Assembly (NCBI RefSeq): GCF_007992715.1
Contig: NZ_BKAU01000005.1
Coordinates: 620,001 to 684,000 of the forward strand
Source: Chitinophaga cymbidii
Lineage (GTDB): Bacteria; Bacteroidota; Bacteroidia; Chitinophagales; Chitinophagaceae
DNA length: 64,000 nucleotides
Reading direction: 5' to 3'
This document shows positions 51,600 through 60,253 of the stretch, piece after piece; the first letter of the stretch is position 1; the number at the start of each line of letters is the position of its first letter. Below the pieces are notes generated by a model that saw nothing but the letters and a program-made list of their open reading frames with translations, was not told where the DNA came from and made no database searches. The position numbers and the translations under genes are program-made.

Positions 51600-53966
51600 T
51601 TACTCTTTGATCACCCTGCTGCCATACAACGGCCCTGCGCTGTTTTGCGGCTTCGGCATGAATTTTATGATGACCGACTGCTTCCCTTTGGTCAGCTCTT
51701 CCGGAATTATATAGCTAATATCGTAAAACTTGCTGGCTTTATACCTATTCAGGTCTTCGGTGGCGATAGTTTTCCCGTCCACCTGTATCTCGAAGTTCCT
51801 GCCGCGGTTGTCCATGCCCCAGTAGGTGCAGATCAGCGTGTTCCTGCTGTCCGGCGCTACTTTCATGGAAAAGGAAAAGTGACCGCCGGGGCGCGCGATC
51901 CGCCATTTGCGGCCGTGGTCTTCTTCGGTAAAGGTCTTTTCTCCCGTCAGCTCATGGTCCCGCTCCGGCTGCATTTCCCCGATCCGCAGGATGTCTACGG
52001 TACGTGCTTCCAGCTCTTTTTCGGCTTTCCGGGCGGCTTCGTACACCTGTTGCTGTTGGGTCCATGCGGCGGGCGTAAATACATCCCAGTACACGCTGTA
52101 GTACTGGTTTTTGGTGTCGTAGAAGGGCACCAGCTTTACTTCCGAGGGCTCGCCTGTTTCAACGGAGGTGAATTCCGCCGTGGCGCCGGAGGTTCGCCGC
52201 AGCCAGGAGGATACGTCGGCTTGCCCGGTCACGAACACGGGGACGCCCTGCACCGGGTCCGGCTCTTTTTCGCCCAGCACGCCGGCGAGCAATACCGGCC
52301 CGAAGAAGATCGCCTGGCGGGAGGGATTGTCAGGCATCGCTTCTGTGTAAAGCTTTACGGGCAGAGATAACCGTATTTCATCGTGCTGCCGCCATTTCCG
52401 GTTGATCACAAGATAACCTTGCGCGTCGGGCCGAATAGCTTCTGCTTTGCCATTAACTGTCAGTTGCACACCTTCCTTCGCCCAGTGCGGCTGCCGGATG
52501 CGGACCGCAAAAGTAGCGGGACGTTGGGCCGTTACCGTAAGCCGGATATCTTCGGTGGCGGGGAGCGTTGTTTCCTGTTTGATCCGCACACCTTTTTCCT
52601 TCCAGTCCAGCTCAGAAGGAATGAACAGGTTTACATACAGGCTGCCGTCTTTTCCGCGGGAGTAAATGCTTTCGCCGTATTTAACATGGTTTTCCATGCC
52701 TGTGCCTACGCAGCAGGTAAAGGAATGCCAGGGATTGCTGTAGCGCTTGGTGCCGCCCATCCGCAGGGATACGAAGTAACATACCATGCCGGTTTCATGA
52801 TGCTGCGACGCCAGGATGTGGTTGTACAGCGCCTTTTCATAGTAGTCCATGTAATGCGCCTCCGGCTGCAGCGCGAACAGGTGCCGCGTGAGCTTCAGCA
52901 TGTTATAGGTATTGCAGGTCTCGGTGGTGTTGTCTGTGAGCGTTTCGTTGAGCTTCCGGGCGGGACCGAAATATTCATAGTTGCTGTTGCCACCGGTGGC
53001 GTAGGAGTGGTCGCGGGTAACGGTTTGCCAGAAGAAGTCCGCAATGCGCGCATCCTTTTCATCCAGGTTCAGCTCATGCCGCCGGATGCCGCCGATCACT
53101 TTTGGTATCTGGGTGTTGGAGTGCTTGCCGGGCAGGATGTCGATGCCCGCGGCCAGGGAATCGAGGATGCGCTTGTCGTAAAACTTGTAAGAGAGGTCCA
53201 GGTACTTTTTATTGCCGGTGATGGCGTAAGTGTTCACCAGCGCATCGCTCATGCCGCCGTATTCGCAGAACAGCATGCGCTGCAGTTGCTCGTCGTTCAG
53301 GTCTTTGATGATACCTTCCGCCCAGTGGGCGATGCCTTCGTTGATGGCCAGCGCTTTTTTGTTGCCGCAATAAAGGTAAACGTCCAGCAGGCCGGCCATG
53401 ATCTTGTGCACGGTGTACCAGGGCGCCCATGCGCCGTTCAGGTCGAATCCCCTGGTGCGGATGTTGCCGGCTTTCACTTCCATCCACATGCTGTCCTCAT
53501 TCGGGATAGCGCCAACATATCCTGTTTTGCGGTGCTGCTGGCAGGCTTCCAGTTCATCCACGATGTAGTTCGCCTTGTCCAGGAATGCTTTATCCCCCGT
53601 AGCAGCATATTGCAGCGCGCAGGCAGAAAGGTAATGCCCGAGGGAATGGCCCGCCAGGCCGGAAGATTCCCATCCACCGTATTTCTCCGCTTTGGCGGGC
53701 AAGCCCGCGTGTGCGCGGAAATCAGACAGCAGCCGGTCCGGCTCTATCTGCAAAAGGTATTTAGCTTCCGCCTGCATGGCGTCATAAAAAGGGCTTTCCA
53801 GCAGGCGCACGTCCCGCAGGTTAAAAGCATATGCCTGGATGTCCGCCTTCGGCGCAACTTTCATGCGGCTGTCCTTCCACTCAGGTACGTAAGATTGCGC
53901 AGCGGCAGCCGTATATATTCCCATGCCGCCGGCCAGCAGCAGGCAGCGGATAATAGATCTTTTCAT
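51600..53966 (-). CDS. PF07944 beta-L-arabinofuranosidase family enzyme (GH127/GH146-type)
   Basis: A 788-residue exported glycosidase. The start at 53966 gives a signal peptide (MKRSIIRCLLLAGGMGIYTA); the longer frame to 54023 does not. The (alpha/alpha)6 domain carries the zinc/thiolate residues Glu349 and Cys351 (TTETCNTYN) and the Cys418-Cys419 pair (TCCVGTG), one of which is the likely nucleophile. The DHSYATGGNSNYEYF and ETCNTYNMLKLTRHLF segments look more like GH146 than classic GH127. The C-terminal beta domains are DUF6805/DUF4986-like. It leads the araR-araBDA-symporter run. Confidence 0.88.
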   Translation of the reverse strand: MKRSIIRCLLLAGGMGIYTAAAAQSYVPEWKDSRMKVAPKADIQAYAFNLRDVRLLESPFYDAMQAEAKYLLQIEPDRLLSDFRAHAGLPAKAEKYGGWESSGLAGHSLGHYLSACALQYAATGDKAFLDKANYIVDELEACQQHRKTGYVGAIPNEDSMWMEVKAGNIRTRGFDLNGAWAPWYTVHKIMAGLLDVYLYCGNKKALAINEGIAHWAEGIIKDLNDEQLQRMLFCEYGGMSDALVNTYAITGNKKYLDLSYKFYDKRILDSLAAGIDILPGKHSNTQIPKVIGGIRRHELNLDEKDARIADFFWQTVTRDHSYATGGNSNYEYFGPARKLNETLTDNTTETCNTYNMLKLTRHLFALQPEAHYMDYYEKALYNHILASQHHETGMVCYFVSLRMGGTKRYSNPWHSFTCCVGTGMENHVKYGESIYSRGKDGSLYVNLFIPSELDWKEKGVRIKQETTLPATEDIRLTVTAQRPATFAVRIRQPHWAKEGVQLTVNGKAEAIRPDAQGYLVINRKWRQHDEIRLSLPVKLYTEAMPDNPSRQAIFFGPVLLAGVLGEKEPDPVQGVPVFVTGQADVSSWLRRTSGATAEFTSVETGEPSEVKLVPFYDTKNQYYSVYWDVFTPAAWTQQQQVYEAARKAEKELEARTVDILRIGEMQPERDHELTGEKTFTEEDHGRKWRIARPGGHFSFSMKVAPDSRNTLICTYWGMDNRGRNFEIQVDGKTIATEDLNRYKASKFYDISYIIPEELTKGKQSVIIKFMPKPQNSAGPLYGSRVIKE

Positions 53967-54057
53967 GCTGTTAAACTTTATGATACTTAAAGCTAGCATG
54001 CAATTGACGGTATCGCTTTTCAATTCTTCGCCGATTGTGAACGGATATTGATAAATA

Positions 54058-54074
54058 AGTGTCAGTGTGAAAAT
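54058..54074. promoter_or_regulatory. Candidate AraR operator, site B (between arabinofuranosidase and galM)
   Basis: AGTGTCAGTGTGAAAAT shares the AGTGTCA half-site with sites A and C; the second half is poorly kept. It lies in the 234-base divergent region. Confidence 0.4.
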
Positions 54075-54078
54075 AATA

Positions 54079-54095
54079 ATTGTCGGGCTGACAAT
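54079..54095. promoter_or_regulatory. Inverted repeat in the arabinofuranosidase/galM divergent region
   Basis: ATTGTC-GGGCT-GACAAT, perfect six-base arms, four bases after site B. It may be part of the same operator or a site for another regulator. Confidence 0.4.
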
Positions 54096-54200
54096 TTTAG
54101 CTAAATTCTGAAAAGTTCCCCAGAATATTTAGCAATTTTTTTCCCGAATTATTACGGATATTTAAGGCTTAACCACGTTCACCTTAAATTAAGGATCATC

Positions 54201-55340
54201 ATGTTTATCAAACAAATTTCGCTCATGACTATCATTTCCGGCAGTCTGATCGCAACATCCTGTAACTCTGCGGGGAAGAAAGCGGAGGAGAGTACCGATT
54301 CCGTGGCCACTACCGCCGCGCCGCAGCCTTATGGCCATGTGGACGGGCAGGAGGTGCTGCAGTACACGCTGACCAACGCCAACGGCATCGTTGTAAAAGT
54401 GCTGAACTACGGCGGTGTTATTACCGATATCATCACGCCTGACCGGGACGGCAACAAGGGGAACATCGTGCTTTCCTATGATTCCCTGGCCGGGTACCTG
54501 CAAAAGGGCAACCCCTACTTCGGTACGCTGGTAGGCCGTTATGGCAACCGTATCGCCAAAGCTACTTTCCAGCTGGATGGTCAAACCTATAAGCTGGCGG
54601 CCAACGACCACGGCAACACGCTGCACGGCGGAATGAAGGGTTTCGACAAGGTAGTCTGGAAAGCCACGCCGCAACCCGGAGACAGCAGCCTGGTACTGGA
54701 ATACACCAGCAAGGACGGCGAAGAAGGTTATCCCGGCAACCTGCAGGTACAGGTGACCTACACGCTCACGGCAGACAATGCCCTGAAGATCGAATATGCC
54801 GCCACAACGGATAAAGCCACACCGGTAAACCTTACGCAGCATACTTACTTCAACCTGTCCGCCGGCAAGGACGCAAATATCCTGGACCATGTGCTGCAAC
54901 TGAACGCATCCAACTATACGCCGGTAGACGATCTGCTGATCCCCACCGGCAAGATCAGCCCGGTGAAAGGCACACCGATGGACTTTACGGCCGCCAAAAA
55001 GATCGGGCAGGACATCGGAAAAGTGAAAGGTGGTTATGACCACAACTGGGTATTTGACAAGCAGGGTTTTGACACGGTAGGTTCCCTCTACCACGAAGCC
55101 AGTGGCCGTTACATGACCATGGCCACTTCCGAGCCGGCCGTACAGTTCTATTCCGGCAACTTCCTGGACGGATCGCTCGATTATACCCGCGACGGTGCGA
55201 AGTACGTGCAGCATGCCGGCATGTGCCTGGAAGCGCAGCACTTCCCCGATTCACCGAACCAGCCTTCTTTCCCTAACACCATCCTGAAGCCCGGTGAGCG
55301 CTACACGCAAACTACGGTGTACCAGTTCGGTGTGAAGTAG
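54201..55340 (+). CDS. galM: Aldose 1-epimerase (mutarotase), lipoprotein form
   Basis: A 379-residue mutarotase with a lipoprotein signal (MFIKQISLMTIISGSLIATSC, lipid Cys at 21) and a Ser/Thr-rich linker. The GalM features are VLNYGGVITDIITPDRDG, VGRYGNRIAKATF, NDHGNTLHGGMKGFDK, LTQHTYFNLSA with the catalytic His, and the C-terminal CLEAQHFPDSPNQPSFP with the catalytic Glu. It is membrane-anchored outside the cytoplasm, so it would speed anomer exchange of sugars released there. Its last 29 bases overlap the convergent permease gene. Confidence 0.94.
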   Translation: MFIKQISLMTIISGSLIATSCNSAGKKAEESTDSVATTAAPQPYGHVDGQEVLQYTLTNANGIVVKVLNYGGVITDIITPDRDGNKGNIVLSYDSLAGYLQKGNPYFGTLVGRYGNRIAKATFQLDGQTYKLAANDHGNTLHGGMKGFDKVVWKATPQPGDSSLVLEYTSKDGEEGYPGNLQVQVTYTLTADNALKIEYAATTDKATPVNLTQHTYFNLSAGKDANILDHVLQLNASNYTPVDDLLIPTGKISPVKGTPMDFTAAKKIGQDIGKVKGGYDHNWVFDKQGFDTVGSLYHEASGRYMTMATSEPAVQFYSGNFLDGSLDYTRDGAKYVQHAGMCLEAQHFPDSPNQPSFPNTILKPGERYTQTTVYQFGVK

Positions 55341-56733
55341 GCTTTTTCTTTTTCGTAATAACAAAATAATAGACGGGAATGCCGGCCAGGGCGATGATCA
55401 GCCCGGGCCATGTGAAACGGGGCTTGTAGAAAATGAGCAGCAGGCAGAACGTAAGCCCCATGCAGATATAAATAATCGGGAGGACCGGATAGCCAAATGC
55501 CTTGTACGGGCGTTCGGCATCCGGTCTTTTTTTGCGCAGGCGGAAGATGCCGGCGATCGTCAGCATATAGAATCCCACCACTACAAAGGAGATCATGTCC
55601 AGCAGATCCCCATACCGGCCGCTGATGCTCCAGATGCAGGCCACCAGGCACTGCGTCCACAGGGCAAAGGAGGGCACCGCGGCTTGGTTGAGCCGCCCTG
55701 CGCGCCGGAAGAACAGCCCGTCATTCGCCATTGTATAATAGACCCTTGCGCCCGCGAGGATCAGGCCGTTGTTACAGCCGAACGTGGAGATCATGATCAT
55801 GGCGGCGATGAGCATGGTGCCGGCTTCGCCGAACATCGCGCGGGAAGCGGCTACGGCCACCCTGTCTTTTTCCGCGCCGGCGATTTCCAGCAGCGGCAGT
55901 ACCGCGAGGTAGGTGATGTTGGCCAGCAGGTAGAGCACGGTCACGATCATGGTGCCGAGGAAAAGGCTCATGCCGATGTTGCGCCGCGGGTTGCGGATCT
56001 CCCCGGCAATGAATGCCACGTTGTGCCAGGAATCGCTGCTGAAGATGGAGCCCACCATGGCGGCGGCGATAGCGCCCAGCGCGCCGATGAAAGTATATGA
56101 AACGGAAGAGGATACAGGATGGAGATGCCAGGCGTTCTGCCAGTTGGCCTGCCAGATGCCGGGTTTCAGCAACGCCAGGCCGCAAACGATGAGGGCCGCG
56201 AGGCTGGCGATCTTGATCAGCGTGAGGGTGGTTTGCACGAGCTTCCCGCTTTTTATGCCACGTGTATTGATGAACGTTAGGATGAGGATCACGGCGAGGG
56301 ATAGCAGCTGCGCCCGGGAGATCCGCAGCCAGCCCATATCCAGGGCAACAATGTCTTCGCTGAAGGCAGGAACAAGATAAGCGGTGAATTTGGCGAAAGC
56401 CACGCCCACAGCCGCGATAGTGGCGGTCTGGATGACCGTGAAAAAGCTCCACCCGTACACGAATGCGGTAAGCGGGCTCCAGGCTTCTTTCAGGTAAACG
56501 TATTGCCCGCCGGCCTTGGGGAACATGCCGCTCAGCTCGCCATAGCTGAGAGCTGCGGTCAGCGTCATAAAACCGGTGATGAGCCAGACGAGCAGCAGCC
56601 ATCCGGCGCTGCCGGTGAGCCGGGTGATATCTGCGCTGACAATGAAAATACCCGAACCGATCATGCTGCCGGCCACTACCATGGTGGCGTCCAGCAGGCT
56701 GAGCGTGGGTTTGAAAGAAGAGGGTTGAGACAT
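55312..56733 (-). CDS. APC-family amino acid permease
   Basis: A 473-residue membrane protein with about 12 membrane segments. The first helix carries VVAGSMIGSGIFIVSADI, the G-S-G-I-F motif of the APC superfamily that binds the amino-acid backbone. SYGELSGMFPKAGGQYVYLKEAW follows. Substrate unknown. The 3' end overlaps galM by 29 bases. It interrupts the arabinose genes and need not belong to that regulon. A near-match promoter box (TAGCTTTA on the minus strand, 56750-56757) is upstream. Confidence 0.9.
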   Translation of the reverse strand: MSQPSSFKPTLSLLDATMVVAGSMIGSGIFIVSADITRLTGSAGWLLLVWLITGFMTLTAALSYGELSGMFPKAGGQYVYLKEAWSPLTAFVYGWSFFTVIQTATIAAVGVAFAKFTAYLVPAFSEDIVALDMGWLRISRAQLLSLAVILILTFINTRGIKSGKLVQTTLTLIKIASLAALIVCGLALLKPGIWQANWQNAWHLHPVSSSVSYTFIGALGAIAAAMVGSIFSSDSWHNVAFIAGEIRNPRRNIGMSLFLGTMIVTVLYLLANITYLAVLPLLEIAGAEKDRVAVAASRAMFGEAGTMLIAAMIMISTFGCNNGLILAGARVYYTMANDGLFFRRAGRLNQAAVPSFALWTQCLVACIWSISGRYGDLLDMISFVVVGFYMLTIAGIFRLRKKRPDAERPYKAFGYPVLPIIYICMGLTFCLLLIFYKPRFTWPGLIIALAGIPVYYFVITKKKKPTSHRTGTP

Positions 56734-56809
56734 ACGTGCAATAATTGATTAAAGCTAAACAAGCGCTCTTGCAATGGCTTTTCAATTATTACCCGTTATT
56801 GCGCATATT

Positions 56810-57703
56810 TTACTGGGCCGTTTCGTGCTCATCCACCTGCCCGAATTCCCGGATGTAGTCGCTGGGAGATTTGCCGGTGATGGTCTTGAACACCCGATTG
56901 AAGTTGGCGATGCTGTTGAAGCCGCAGTGATAGGCAACGGTGGAAATGCTGTCGAACGAACCGTCCGCCAGCTTTTTACAGGCTTCATTGATGCGTACTT
57001 CATTCAGGAAAGATACGAAGGTGAGGCGGGTATGTTTCTTGAAGTAGCGGCAGAACGCCTGCGCGGACATGTTCGCGTGCTGCGCGATGTCTTCCAGCTT
57101 GATGTCCGAATCATAATGCTGCATGATATAATCGTAGATATACCCGATGCGGATACCTTCCTGTTCGTTGATGGACAGCAGGCGGGAGCCGGAGATCAGC
57201 GGCTGCGGCTCTTCCATGTTCTGAAAGAAATGCAGCAGGTCTATGAAGTGGATCAGCTGCCGGGCGCCGCGGTTTTGCTCGATCTGCAGCATCCGGGAAG
57301 ACACTTCTTCCCGCAGGGTTTCCGGTACGCGGAATCCGTCTTTGCATTTTTGCAGAAAGGCTTTGATCTTCTTCAGCTCCGTCAGCTCAAACACCGGCCC
57401 GAGCTTGCCTTGCGTGTTGAAGAACAGGGTCAGCGCATACACGTTCTCCTGGCTGCCGGGCACGGCTTCCGAAAGATCACTTTTGAACACATGCGGCTGG
57501 TTGCCGCCGATCCAGAAGATATCGTCTTCCCGGAACGCATGCATGTTATTACCTACGACCAGCGTTCCTTTTCCTTTCATGACCCAGGTGAGCTGGATCT
57601 CCTCGTGGCGGTGCAGCCATGGATAGAACTGCGGCAGCACGTCGTACTGCGTGATGATGGCTTTATCGTGCGCAACGGGAATCGTAAATTGAAGCACTTT
57701 CAT
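56810..57703 (-). CDS. AraC-family transcriptional regulator
   Basis: A 297-residue regulator with an N-terminal cupin-like sensing domain (PWLHRHEEIQLTWVMKGKGTL, about residues 28-48) and a C-terminal double helix-turn-helix (KLEDIAQHANMSAQAFCRYF, then ISTVAYHCGFNSIANFNRVF), the AraC signature. The frame runs open to 58204, but the start MKVLQFTIPVAHD at 57703 fits the family length. It diverges from the S9 peptidase-arabinofuranosidase operon, and site C lies between them, so it may control those genes. Confidence 0.92.
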   Translation of the reverse strand: MKVLQFTIPVAHDKAIITQYDVLPQFYPWLHRHEEIQLTWVMKGKGTLVVGNNMHAFREDDIFWIGGNQPHVFKSDLSEAVPGSQENVYALTLFFNTQGKLGPVFELTELKKIKAFLQKCKDGFRVPETLREEVSSRMLQIEQNRGARQLIHFIDLLHFFQNMEEPQPLISGSRLLSINEQEGIRIGYIYDYIMQHYDSDIKLEDIAQHANMSAQAFCRYFKKHTRLTFVSFLNEVRINEACKKLADGSFDSISTVAYHCGFNSIANFNRVFKTITGKSPSDYIREFGQVDEHETAQ

Positions 57704-57805
57704 GGATGGAATAGCATTTTGGTGATAAAAGGATAGTCGGCAATCGCTGTAAATAACACCTGGCATATAGTATCTGACCGAAGTTAAGAAAATCCGTTTA
57801 TTTAA

Positions 57806-57822
57806 ATAGTCATATTGACACT
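57806..57822. promoter_or_regulatory. Candidate AraR operator, site C (AraC/S9 peptidase divergent region)
   Basis: On the minus strand AGTGTCAATATGACTAT shares AGTGTCAAT with site A and includes the palindrome GTCATATTGAC. It lies about 100 bases from either start codon. Confidence 0.4.
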
Positions 57823-57919
57823 TTATTTTTATTGTGATAAAATCAGTGCAGAGAAGGCTAAAATGCGTAAAGCAAATCAAACGAAAATAAATGACTTTGC
57901 GGATAATAAATTGCATGGC

Positions 57920-60244
57920 ATGATATACAGACCTGTCCTTGTCCTTATTTTCCTCTTTGCCGGAACCACCGGTGTCCGTGCGCAGGAGCCCTGGCAGCCG
58001 GACCACAAAGAAATGCTGGAACGCTACCGGCACGCGAAGGCGATGGAAGAAGCTACCAGGAACACGGTGTTCAGGGCGGGTGTTCAGCCGCACTGGCAGG
58101 CGGACGGCAGCAGCTTCTGGTATCGTAATGTGCTGAAGGATTCTGTGCTGGAATACATCTATGTACAACCGTTTGCAAAGAAAAAGCAAGCTGCTTTTGA
58201 TCATATGAAACTGGCGGAGGCACTGGGGCGGGTGACAGGCAGAACACTGGATGGCCGCCGGTTGCGTATCAGCCGTATGGAGCTTGGGAAAAGCAGCGTA
58301 GCGCTGGAAATAGACAGCGCGTGTTACCGTTGTGATCTCGGAAAATATACCTGTGCGGTAGCAGATTCTTTCCCTGGCAGAAGATACCCGCGGGGGAATT
58401 TCAGGCGCAGCCGCTGGCAGGGTTTTTCAACAGACCGTATCTCGCCGGATAAAAAATGGACGGCTTTTATCCGCGATGGGAATGTGTTCATCCGGCCGGC
58501 GGGGAGCGACGCAAGTGACGGGGAACATGCAGTCATTGCCAGCGCACCTGACAATAACTCCGCGACAAACACAGCAGCCGTGCAATACACCCATAACGGC
58601 ACAAAAGAAAAGCCCTACGGCGCCCTGGCCTGGTCGCCGGACAGCCGCTACGTGGTCGGTTATCACATCAACCCGGTAGAAGATTCTTCCGTGTTCTACA
58701 TACTCACCAGCGCCAGCGGCACCCGCGGCCAGCTGCGCTCTCATCCATATAAACAACCCGGCGACCCGTTCACGACCTACGAAATGCACATTTTCCCCGT
58801 CGGTGCAACCGGAGCTGTTAAAGTCAATACGGAGATCATCGATTTTTTTGATGCGCCCCGGCTGCACTGGCGCGCCGGCGATTCCCGTTATTTCACCTAC
58901 GAAAAAGTAGACCGCGGCCATCAACGTTTCCGGATCATTGAAGTGGATACCGAAACGGCCACGTCAAAAACCTTGCTGGATGAGCGGACGGAAACTTTCA
59001 TTTATGAATCGAGGATCTTTACCGAATACCTGCCGGAAACCAATGAAATATTGTGGTCGTCTGAAAAGGACGGCTGGCGGCACCTTTACCTGGTAGACGG
59101 CATTACCGGCAAAGTGAAGAACCCCGTCACCAGCGGCCCCTGGGTAGTGCGGCAGATCGACAGCGTGGACAAAAAGAAAAGAGAAGTATGGTTCCGTGCC
59201 AGCGGCATGCATGCCGGTGAAGATCCGTATTTCGTGCATTACTACCGCATCGGGCTGGACGGAAAGGGCCTTGTGGAGCTGACCCCCGCAAAAGGTCATC
59301 ATACCGTGACTTTCTCCCCCGATAAAGAATACTATACAGACACCTATTCGCAGGTGGATATTCCTCCCGTTACCGCATTGCACCGCACGCAGGACGGTAA
59401 AAAGATCATGGAGCTTGAAAAAGCGGACGCCTCCGCTTTCTTCGCCACCGGCATGCGCCCGGTGGAAAGCTTCGTGGCAAAGGGCCGCGACGGGAAAACG
59501 GATATCTGGGGCGTGGTGTGCCGTCCCTCGGATTTTGATCCCGCGAAAAAATATCCTGTTATCGAAAATATTTACGCCGGCCCGCAGGACGCATTCGTGC
59601 CCAAGAGTTTCATGGGCAGCTTCAGCGAAATGCAAAGCATGGCGGAACTGGGGTTCATTGTGGTGCAGATAGATGGCATGGGTACCGCCAACCGTTCAAA
59701 AGCATTTCATGATGTGTGCTGGAAAAACCTTGCGGATGCGGGCTTTCCGGACAGGATATTGTGGATCAAGGCCCTCGCCGCAAAATACCCGTACATAGAT
59801 ACCGCCCGCGTAGGGCTGTACGGCACTTCCGCAGGTGGACAGAACGCCCTTGGCGGATTGCTGTTCCATCCTGATTTTTATAAAGCAGCGGTAGCTTCTT
59901 GCGGCTGCCACGATAACCGCGTGGATAAACAATGGTGGAACGAACAATGGATGGGCTATCCCGTCGGCCGGCACTACGAAGAGCAATCCAATGTAACGAA
60001 TGCCGGCAAGCTCCGCGGCCACCTGCTGCTGATCGTGGGAGAATCAGATACGAACGTACCGCCCGAATCCACCTACCGCGTGATCAACGCGCTGATCAAA
60101 GCAGAAAAATCATTTGACTTTCTGCCCGTCCCCGGCATGGGCCACAGCGACGGAGGCCCGTACGGCCGGATCAAAAAACGGGATTTCTTTGTAAAACACC
60201 TGCTCGGCGTAGACCCGCCGCAAAGGAACGCAGGCGAACTATAA
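57920..60244 (+). CDS. S9 family peptidase (dipeptidyl-peptidase IV type)
   Basis: A 774-residue exported serine peptidase. The ATG at 57920 starts a clear signal peptide (IYRPVLVLIFLFAGTTGVRA); frames further upstream (57815, 57863) would bury it. A beta-propeller domain (about residues 40-510) is followed by an alpha/beta hydrolase domain. The triad is Ser637 (LYGTSAGGQ), Asp710 (VGESDTNVPP) and His742 (GMGHSDGGP). An S9B DPP-IV N-terminal region is likely. A promoter-like TGACTTTG lies at 57892-57899. It is nine bases from the next gene and so co-transcribed with a beta-L-arabinofuranosidase. Confidence 0.92.
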   Translation: MIYRPVLVLIFLFAGTTGVRAQEPWQPDHKEMLERYRHAKAMEEATRNTVFRAGVQPHWQADGSSFWYRNVLKDSVLEYIYVQPFAKKKQAAFDHMKLAEALGRVTGRTLDGRRLRISRMELGKSSVALEIDSACYRCDLGKYTCAVADSFPGRRYPRGNFRRSRWQGFSTDRISPDKKWTAFIRDGNVFIRPAGSDASDGEHAVIASAPDNNSATNTAAVQYTHNGTKEKPYGALAWSPDSRYVVGYHINPVEDSSVFYILTSASGTRGQLRSHPYKQPGDPFTTYEMHIFPVGATGAVKVNTEIIDFFDAPRLHWRAGDSRYFTYEKVDRGHQRFRIIEVDTETATSKTLLDERTETFIYESRIFTEYLPETNEILWSSEKDGWRHLYLVDGITGKVKNPVTSGPWVVRQIDSVDKKKREVWFRASGMHAGEDPYFVHYYRIGLDGKGLVELTPAKGHHTVTFSPDKEYYTDTYSQVDIPPVTALHRTQDGKKIMELEKADASAFFATGMRPVESFVAKGRDGKTDIWGVVCRPSDFDPAKKYPVIENIYAGPQDAFVPKSFMGSFSEMQSMAELGFIVVQIDGMGTANRSKAFHDVCWKNLADAGFPDRILWIKALAAKYPYIDTARVGLYGTSAGGQNALGGLLFHPDFYKAAVASCGCHDNRVDKQWWNEQWMGYPVGRHYEEQSNVTNAGKLRGHLLLIVGESDTNVPPESTYRVINALIKAEKSFDFLPVPGMGHSDGGPYGRIKKRDFFVKHLLGVDPPQRNAGEL

Positions 60245-60253
60245 ACAGGCATC

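Noticed and set aside
52383..53990. 535-codon plus-strand frame opposite the first arabinofuranosidase
   Set aside because: The minus strand has a complete PF07944 enzyme with catalytic residues; the plus frame shows no motif.
57704..58204. N-terminal extension of the AraC-family gene (frame open to 58204)
   Set aside because: It would run antisense into the S9 peptidase signal peptide and add 167 residues not seen in the family; ATG at 57703 fits.
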